From positions 1 through 6,416 of the forward strand of contig JARVJS010000093.1 of assembly GCA_029776125.1 (NCBI GenBank): 6,416 nt of DNA. The letters are read 5' to 3'. This DNA is from Nitrososphaeria archaeon (GTDB lineage Archaea; Thermoproteota; Nitrososphaeria; JACIWG01). Below, piece after piece: positions 1-3,746 of the stretch. The translations under genes were made by a program, and so were the position numbers. Numbering within the stretch: the first letter of the stretch is position 1; each line of letters opens with the position of its first letter. Under the pieces are notes generated by a model. That model saw only the letters and a list, made by a program, of their open reading frames with translations. It did not search any database and had not been told where the DNA came from.

Positions 1-69
1 CACGGGCGCCTGGGCTACCTGCCCACGTGGAAGCCAGCTTTGAGATTAAGTGAAGAAAAAGGCAACTGA
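1..69 (+). CDS. Possible C-terminal end of an unidentified protein (partial)
   Basis: Frame 1 is open from the window edge for 22 codons (ending ...LRLSEEKGN) and stops at TGA 67-69, followed directly by an in-frame TAA at 70-72. Tandem stops are a modest sign of a real gene end. The tail is too short to assign to a family. The first ten codons all end in G or C and the first 30 bases are about 77% GC, unlike the AT-rich codon use of every other gene here. The true content could therefore be a structured RNA or another element that happens to be open. Low confidence. Confidence 0.3.
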   Translation, partial: HGRLGYLPTWKPALRLSEEKGN

Positions 70-90
70 TAAGTGATTACCTGTTACCAT

Positions 91-102
91 CCTTTTCTTT
101 AA
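91..102 (+). terminator. T-rich tract, possible archaeal terminator of the upstream unit
   Basis: A pyrimidine-rich run (CCTTTTCTTTAA) lies about 25 nt after the tandem stop at 67-72 and before the TATA-like element of the next gene. Archaeal RNA polymerase commonly terminates at T-rich tracts without a hairpin, so the placement fits. The upstream gene is itself uncertain. Confidence 0.3.
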
Positions 103-110
103 TAAGGTTA

Positions 111-120
111 AAGTATATTA
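111..120 (+). promoter_or_regulatory. TATA-box-like element of the M50 protease gene
   Basis: AAGTATATTA is centred about 43 nt before the ATG at 159. Using the usual archaeal spacing of about 25 nt from TATA to transcription start, the transcript would begin near 141-143 and leave a leader of roughly 17 nt. No Shine-Dalgarno motif is visible in 121-158, which fits a short-leader mRNA. Inferred from position and composition only. Confidence 0.45.
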
Positions 121-158
121 CCGAAAAGTAAAAAAGCTTCTATTCATAATCATCACTT

Positions 159-1226
159 ATGAAATATTCATTCAAAATAGGTTCTTTATGGGGTATTCCT
201 ATTGAACTTCATATAACATTCATACTTCTAATGGCTGCAATATTTATTTTGTCATATCCTCAGCTTTACTTTTTCATCCTCATTATGTTTCTATTCGTTT
301 TCGTTGTTATCCATGAACTGGCACATTCGATAGTTGCGAGACATTACAAGATTAAGGTGCGCAAAATTTTGCTATATCCAATTGGTGGTGTATCGGAAAT
401 TGAAGAAATTCCAGAGAAGCCAAGCATAGAATGGCGTATGGCTATCGCAGGACCGCTTACAAGCTTTGCCATAGGTGCCGCTCTCCTCGCTCTAGATCAA
501 ATCATTCTAATAGAAATACAACCGACGCCACTTGCACCCACATTTAGCACCGCCGGAAGCCTTATGCGCGATTTGGCAATTCTCAATTTTTTCCTTGGAG
601 CATTTAATCTAATTCCAGCTTTTCCAATGGATGGTGGAAGAATTTTTCGTGCTCTTCTTGCTGAGAGAATGAAGTTTTCTGATGCAACGAAGTATGCTGC
701 TTTTATCGGTAAACTCTTTGGCATATTAATGACTATTTTTGGAATTTTCTACAATCTCTGGTTAATAATAATTGGCATGTTCATTTACATTGGAGCAAAT
801 GAAGAAGCGGAACAGATTATTATCTCAACGACTCTGGCAAGTGTTCGAGTTAAGGATGTCATGTATCCTGAGGCAGCGTCAGTTACACCGGAAAGCTCTC
901 TCTCTGAAACTTTAGAAGTAATGTTCAAAGCAAGATACCATGATGCCTTAATTGAAAAAGATGGCGTATTCCAAGGTGTCGTAACTTGGAATGAAATTAT
1001 GAAGATAAAGCCCGAGCAAAGAGGCAAACTAAAGGTAAGCCAGCTACCCATAAAGCATGTTTCAGTATCTCCAGACGAATCAATACTTGAAGCTTACAAA
1101 ATCATGATGCGAGAAAAAATAGATCTGCTTCCAGTCGTCAGCAAGGAAGCTCCTACTAAGGTTGTAGGCATATTGACCACAGAAGGAGTGGCATACGCAT
1201 ACGAGAAAGCTAAAGCTCTTCGCTAA
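159..1226 (+). CDS. Site-2-protease-like M50 intramembrane zinc metalloprotease with C-terminal CBS pair
   Basis: A 355-residue membrane protease expected to cut transmembrane substrates within the bilayer. The N-terminus (GSLWGIPIELH) is typical of CBS-containing S2P proteins. The zinc-binding HELAH motif is at residues 52-56 in a hydrophobic helix (about 36-60). The second signature, NLIPAFPMDGGR, is at 150-161, with D158 as the expected third zinc ligand. Other hydrophobic segments lie near 19-33, 94-112, 138-156 and 183-212. The soluble tail (about 229-352) contains two CBS motifs, the first starting near VKDVM (231-235) and the second around 298-350. CBS pairs commonly bind adenine nucleotides, so nucleotide control of proteolysis is a reasonable inference. 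All catalytic residues are present, and the length is normal for the subfamily. The gene ends in TAA TAA and faces the marC-like gene with only 5 bp between them. The substrate is unknown; no anti-sigma or similar target gene is adjacent. Confidence 0.93.
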   Translation: MKYSFKIGSLWGIPIELHITFILLMAAIFILSYPQLYFFILIMFLFVFVVIHELAHSIVARHYKIKVRKILLYPIGGVSEIEEIPEKPSIEWRMAIAGPLTSFAIGAALLALDQIILIEIQPTPLAPTFSTAGSLMRDLAILNFFLGAFNLIPAFPMDGGRIFRALLAERMKFSDATKYAAFIGKLFGILMTIFGIFYNLWLIIIGMFIYIGANEEAEQIIISTTLASVRVKDVMYPEAASVTPESSLSETLEVMFKARYHDALIEKDGVFQGVVTWNEIMKIKPEQRGKLKVSQLPIKHVSVSPDESILEAYKIMMREKIDLLPVVSKEAPTKVVGILTTEGVAYAYEKAKALR

Positions 1227-1231
1227 TAATA

Positions 1232-1846
1232 TTATTTAGTGAAAGCTTGTGAAACTGCTTCAACAACTCCATTAATTATGAATTGGATTGCTATCGCTAA
1301 TATTATAATAGACATTATTGACGTGATTATGCGAAGACCATCGTCACCTAACAATCTAAACAGCTTATCAGAATATATCATCCCCTCATATGATATTAGA
1401 ATTCCTAAAATAATTCCCATAAAAACAAAAGAAACTTCCCAAATATTGTTTGCTTCTGAAACGAGAAGCATCACAGTTGTAATAGCCCCAGGTCCTACTG
1501 TAAGGGGAAAAGCAAGGGGAACAATAGCAATATCTTCACGCTCATCAGAAGAATACTCATCTTTTCCTGGATACAGCATTCTTAAGGCCACTGCAATAAG
1601 AAGAATGCCTCCAGCAATTTTGAAGGCATAATCTGTGATATTAAATATTAAGAAAAGAAGATGGCCTGTTAGTACAAAGAATGTTAATGCGATAAAAGAT
1701 ATCTTCATAGATTTTGCGGCGATTCTATGTCGTTTTTTCGGCTCCATATTCTTTGTTAAAGTTATATAAACCGCTATTGTGCTGAACGGTTCTATTACAG
1801 CGATGATGGATGTGAGTGATATTAGTGCATATTCCAATGTTCCCAA
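1232..1846 (-). CDS. MarC family (UPF0056) integral membrane protein
   Basis: A 204-residue, largely hydrophobic protein with about six predicted membrane segments, matching the usual length of roughly 200 residues. The family signature is clear: PLAFPLTVGPGAITT at residues 110-124, preceded by the FKIAGGILLIAVALRML helix (about 75-91) and followed by a conserved-looking C-terminal helix (IITSIMSIIILAIAIQFIINGV, about 173-194). MarC proteins were once linked to multiple antibiotic resistance, but that role was not upheld and their function is unknown. The start is a TTG at 1844-1846. The reading frame upstream reaches a stop at 1868-1870 without any ATG, and the next ATG (residue 34) would delete the first helix. 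A good TATA box sits about 40 nt upstream, supporting the TTG and a short leader. It is transcribed convergently with the M50 gene, with no room for a separate terminator. Confidence 0.88.
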   Translation of the reverse strand: MGTLEYALISLTSIIAVIEPFSTIAVYITLTKNMEPKKRHRIAAKSMKISFIALTFFVLTGHLLFLIFNITDYAFKIAGGILLIAVALRMLYPGKDEYSSDEREDIAIVPLAFPLTVGPGAITTVMLLVSEANNIWEVSFVFMGIILGILISYEGMIYSDKLFRLLGDDGLRIITSIMSIIILAIAIQFIINGVVEAVSQAFTK

Positions 1847-1882
1847 TTTGTTCCAGCCAGCACACGATTAAGACATTTTTCC

Positions 1883-1890
1883 TATATAAA
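1883..1890 (-). promoter_or_regulatory. TATA box of the marC-like gene
   Basis: On the minus strand this reads TTTATATA, an excellent match to the archaeal TATA consensus. Its centre is about 40 nt upstream of the TTG start at 1846, so the expected transcription start is near 1860-1862 with a leader of about 15 nt. The position supports the TTG start codon. Confidence 0.6.
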
Positions 1891-1932
1891 ATTTCTGAAA
1901 ATGATTGCGTCCTTTTGTTTAAGAATTTTCAA

Positions 1933-2029
1933 AAACCTTTAGAGAACCTGTTATAAAAGATAAATCAGGTTACAAGATGATATTTCAATGTTTCTATTAA
2001 TCTAGAGAACTTGAAATTCAAAAAGGTTT
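1933..2029. repeat. Nested short inverted repeats around a TATA-like sequence
   Basis: An outer pair of perfect 8-bp arms, AAACCTTT (1933-1940) and AAAGGTTT (2022-2029), encloses an inner 6-bp pair, AACCTG (1945-1950) and CAGGTT (1966-1971). The inner loop contains TTATAAAA (1951-1958). A near-direct repeat, TAGAGAACCTG (1940-1950) and TAGAGAACTTG (2003-2013), and a palindrome, TTGAAATTCAA (2011-2021), lie in the same stretch. It could be an RNA fold, a regulator site around a plus-strand promoter, or chance in AT-rich DNA. No plus-strand ORF longer than a few codons follows. Confidence 0.3.
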
Positions 2030-2244
2030 ATTTGTTCAATTAAGAAGCGAAGATCCATATTGCCATTATTTTGATTAACACATGAGCGCCAGTTAAATAG
2101 GGAGCTTGTCAATTTTTTCATGTCAAGATGTCTATTGTGTATTTCCTCGTCTTGAAAATTAGGTATAACAAAATAATTATTAGTAACCAACAATTTTCCT
2201 GCAATAAAATGTGAGAAAGCACTCCAAACTACTTGGGTCATCAA
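2002..2244 (-). CDS. Doubtful 80-codon ORF of unknown function
   Basis: The frame is open from a TTG at 2242-2244 (an ATG follows at 2239-2241) to a TAG at 2002-2004. I recognise no family. The composition is rich in N, F, L and I with scattered W, C and H, as expected from chance translation of AT-rich DNA. It has no clear membrane segment or catalytic motif. An AT-rich TTTTAAAA on the minus strand at 2252-2259 lies only about 15 nt upstream of the ATG, too close for a normal TATA box, and no Shine-Dalgarno is visible. It may be spurious, or a remnant of a decayed gene. Included because it is the only long ORF in the spacer. Confidence 0.15.
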   Translation of the reverse strand: MMTQVVWSAFSHFIAGKLLVTNNYFVIPNFQDEEIHNRHLDMKKLTSSLFNWRSCVNQNNGNMDLRFLIEQINLFEFQVL

Positions 2245-2352
2245 AAAGAAATTTTAAAAGTACAATCTAAGCGCTTCAACAAGAAGAGGATGTGCTAGTA
2301 AATAAATTGAAAAAGTTATGTCAAGTCTGCAGTATTAAAATTGAAATTACAG

Positions 2353-2417
2353 CTACATAGCCTTTTGGAGCGATATCTTTCCTTAGCATTATAAATTAAT
2401 CCCTTTTCTCTATGTAG
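2353..2417. repeat. 8-bp perfect inverted repeat with 49-nt spacing
   Basis: CTACATAG (2353-2360) is matched by CTATGTAG (2410-2417), extendable by one G-T wobble pair. The enclosed sequence includes ATATAAATTAA-like AT-rich DNA and a T-rich stretch (2401-2409). No gene is adjacent that would make it an obvious operator. It may be chance or part of an RNA structure. Confidence 0.25.
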
Positions 2418-2464
2418 TAAGAGATCCTATAATAAACGCGTCTGTAACCCAAAAATGAAGTCTT

Positions 2465-2488
2465 ATTGTCCAATTTTTGACGGACAGT
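2465..2488 (-). terminator. Small hairpin with downstream T-run, possible terminator of the uspA-like gene
   Basis: Read on the minus strand, a 7-bp stem with one wobble (arms at 2482-2488 and 2465-2471, loop of 10) lies about 50 nt beyond the stop of the stress-protein gene. A CTTCATTTTT tract (2451-2460) follows it. The order of hairpin then T-run fits termination of the uspA transcript, but the stem is weak and archaeal terminators often need only the T-run. Confidence 0.3.
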
Positions 2489-2537
2489 TCACCCAAATTC
2501 ATCAATAACAACGTAAACCTATTTAAGAATCTGGAAG

Positions 2538-2999
2538 CTATTTAACTATTAGCACTGGACAATGTGCTCCGTCAGCAACTCGGTCACTAACACTTCCTAA
2601 GAAAAACTCTTTAACTTTCCCTAAACCTCTATGTCCCATGACTATCATGTCAAAGTTTTCTTCTTTAGCAGTTTCAATAATCTTGTCCGCTGGTCGGCCT
2701 TCCTTTAGCGTGGTTGAAATTTTTAAGTTTGGTTTCAGTTCCTTAGCCCTTTTAAGTGCCTTAGACAATATTTTTTCATGGGCGGCTTTTGCTTCTTTAG
2801 TAAAATCGATTAAAGAGATCGGATATTCTGAGGGCTCACCTAAATATGCAATAGCTGGTACTTGAAAAACATTTATTATTGTAACAGTTGCAGAATATTT
2901 TTCCGCTAAATCAAGTGCAAAATCTAATGCTTTATCAGCATGTTCTGAGCCGTCAATTGCAACCAAAATTCTTTTAATCAAGCCAATTCCACTCATCAT
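2538..2999 (-). CDS. Universal stress protein, ATP-binding UspA type
   Basis: A 153-residue single-domain Usp protein of normal family length, expected to be a soluble homodimer that binds ATP and helps in stress survival. The N-terminal strand and loop ILVAIDGSEHADKA (residues 11-24) carries the nucleotide-contacting Asp16. The C-terminal motif is G-2x-G-9x-G-S, with G122, G125, G135 and S136 (GHRGLGKVKEFFLGS), the signature of ATP-binding members such as MJ0577. The C-terminus CPVLIVK is typical. The frame extends upstream to a TTG at 3042-3044, but that adds 15 residues unlike the family and places TATA-like DNA inside the gene. I therefore take the ATG at 2997-2999; the next codon is also ATG (2994-2996) and equally possible. 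The gene diverges from the EamA gene across about 170 bp. Its specific physiological role is not shown by the sequence. Confidence 0.92.
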   Translation of the reverse strand: MMSGIGLIKRILVAIDGSEHADKALDFALDLAEKYSATVTIINVFQVPAIAYLGEPSEYPISLIDFTKEAKAAHEKILSKALKRAKELKPNLKISTTLKEGRPADKIIETAKEENFDMIVMGHRGLGKVKEFFLGSVSDRVADGAHCPVLIVK

Positions 3000-3002
3000 G
3001 TT

Positions 3003-3046
3003 TCTTGTTCTAACATATAAATTTATTGTTTGAGATTTAAACAAGA
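3003..3046 (-). promoter_or_regulatory. uspA promoter region with flanking 7-bp inverted repeat
   Basis: Two minus-strand TATA candidates are present: TTTATATG (3014-3021) and TTTAAATC (3034-3041). The distal one predicts transcription starting near 3011, about 12 nt before the ATG at 2999. The proximal one would give an essentially leaderless mRNA. The perfect arms TCTTGTT (3003-3009) and AACAAGA (3040-3046) bracket both, which would suit an operator. The arms are short and could be chance. Confidence 0.4.
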
Positions 3047-3130
3047 GAAATATGCTTTATGGAATTGATTTTCTCTGTTACCTTAAAAGTAGCTTTAGCA
3101 TAAGATGCCATATGTTTTCGTAAATTCTTG

Positions 3131-3145
3131 TATAAAAAATATATA
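3131..3145 (+). promoter_or_regulatory. TATA-box region of the EamA-type gene
   Basis: TATAAAAA (3131-3138) is immediately followed by TATATA (3140-3145), 26-40 nt upstream of the ATG at 3171. Predicted transcription starts fall between about 3160 and 3169, so the leader is very short. Only a weak GTGGATGAT-like match to the ribosome-binding consensus is present, overlapping the first ATG. Confidence 0.55.
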
Positions 3146-3170
3146 GTGCAAAACAATCCCATGAGAGTGG

Positions 3171-3593
3171 ATGATTATGAACTGGTTTATTTTAGCACTT
3201 CTTGATGCATTTTTCGCAGCACTTGTTGCGATTCTCGCAAAAGTTGGGTTGCAAGGTGTGGATTCCAATGTTGCTACTGCAATAAGAACCATTGTTATGA
3301 TGGTCTTCACTTTAGGTTTCGTAATAGTAATCGGTAAGGGCTCTCAACTAACGCAATTAACTAGTAAAGATGTCTTTTACATAGTGCTTTCTGGAATAGC
3401 TGGAGCTATATCTTGGCTACTCTATTTTGCAGCATTAAAACTTGCTGAGGCTTCAAAAGTTGCGCCAATAGACAGAGCAAGCGTACTATTTGTGCTAATC
3501 TTATCTGCCTTCATTCTAGGCGAAAAGATAACAATTAAAACAGCAATAGCTGGAATACTTATTTTCATTGGGGTTCTATTACTAGCAATTTAA
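3171..3593 (+). CDS. Half-size EamA/DMT-superfamily membrane transporter
   Basis: A 140-residue protein with one EamA domain instead of the usual tandem pair of roughly 300 residues. Five hydrophobic segments are visible, near residues 5-23, 34-55, 68-89, 95-116 and 122-140. Family features include the AKVGLQGVDSNVATAIRT stretch (23-40), the SGIAGAISWLLYFAALK helix (74-90) and the closing ILGEKITIKTAIAGILIFIGVLL (115-137), where GEK after helix 4 is typical of EamA. Single-domain members are known and are expected to act as dimers, moving small metabolites across the cytoplasmic membrane; the substrate cannot be told. ATG 3177 (protein starting MNWFIL) is an alternative start, two codons in, and resembles the usual N-terminus. 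No second half-domain gene is adjacent, so homodimerisation is more likely than a paired heterodimer. The gene is flanked by its own TATA box and by the ppsA promoter, so it is probably monocistronic. Confidence 0.85.
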   Translation: MIMNWFILALLDAFFAALVAILAKVGLQGVDSNVATAIRTIVMMVFTLGFVIVIGKGSQLTQLTSKDVFYIVLSGIAGAISWLLYFAALKLAEASKVAPIDRASVLFVLILSAFILGEKITIKTAIAGILIFIGVLLLAI

Positions 3594-3598
3594 GGGCC

Positions 3599-3666
3599 CC
3601 AGATTAAGATCTATGTTTCCGTGCGTCATCCTACTGCTTTTCCACAACTTCTAAAAAATAATCTGG
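3599..3666. repeat. 8-bp inverted repeat between the EamA gene and ppsA
   Basis: CCAGATTA (3599-3606) and TAATCTGG (3659-3666) are perfect complements separated by 52 nt. The left arm begins within 10 nt of the EamA stop, overlapping a GGGCCC palindrome (3594-3599). The right arm lies just upstream of the first ppsA TATA candidate. It could form a weak mRNA 3' structure or mark a regulator site; chance is not excluded. Confidence 0.3.
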
Positions 3667-3680
3667 AAGTTTAATTTTCT

Positions 3681-3715
3681 TATAAAATGGATTTGGAAAG
3701 TTTGATGTTTATATA
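3681..3715 (+). promoter_or_regulatory. Tandem TATA-like elements of ppsA
   Basis: TATAAAAT (3681-3688) and the consensus-like TTTATATA (3708-3715) precede ppsA. The proximal box predicts transcription starting near 3737-3738, which is downstream of the TTG at 3732 and about 10 nt before the ATG at 3747. The distal box would give a start near 3710. The proximal box is the stronger match and helps decide the start codon. Confidence 0.55.
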
Positions 3716-3737
3716 GTAGTTATTTTTTGCCTTGGTC

Positions 3738-3741
3738 GAGG
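3738..3741 (+). promoter_or_regulatory. Ribosome-binding site GAGG that decides the ppsA start
   Basis: GAGG sits five bases before the ATG at 3747, ideal spacing for a Shine-Dalgarno site. The in-frame TTG at 3732 has no comparable motif and probably lies upstream of the transcription start. Confidence 0.55.
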
Positions 3742-3746
3742 AAACT

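Larger units (their letters stand above)
1847..2537. other. 691-bp spacer without a convincing gene
   Basis: This AT-rich stretch lies between the start of the marC-like gene and the end of the uspA-like gene. I see no tRNA, no complete C/D-box motif pair, no CRISPR repeats and no protein of recognisable family. It holds the marC promoter (1883-1890), a cluster of short inverted repeats around a plus-strand TATA-like sequence (1933-2029), one weak 80-codon ORF on the minus strand (2002-2244), a spaced 8-bp inverted repeat (2353-2417) and a small hairpin near the end of the uspA unit (2465-2488). It could contain a degraded gene or an unannotated small RNA. Confidence 0.6.

Noticed and set aside
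1..24. 5' part of a tRNA on the minus strand (GGGCAGG, TA, GCCC, AG...)
   Set aside because: The A-box pattern matches, but the conserved G19 is absent, the following bases do not supply the 3' strand of a D stem even with an 11-nt loop, and the window ends too soon. No TATA box sits at the expected upstream distance. Kept only as a competing idea in the findings.
1239..1631. 130-codon plus-strand ORF
   Set aside because: It lies entirely antisense to the MarC gene, whose family motifs are clear; this is a shadow frame.
2480..2507. C/D-box small RNA on the minus strand (TTGATGA near 2499-2505)
   Set aside because: Box C departs from the RTGATGA consensus at its first base and no CTGA box D lies at a suitable distance.
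3095..3310. 71-codon minus-strand ORF across the EamA promoter and start
   Set aside because: It overlaps the EamA coding sequence and its TATA region and has no recognisable motif.
3594..3599. GGGCCC palindrome after the EamA stop as a terminator
   Set aside because: It is only a 6-bp palindrome without a loop or T-run directly after it, so it cannot act as a hairpin terminator.
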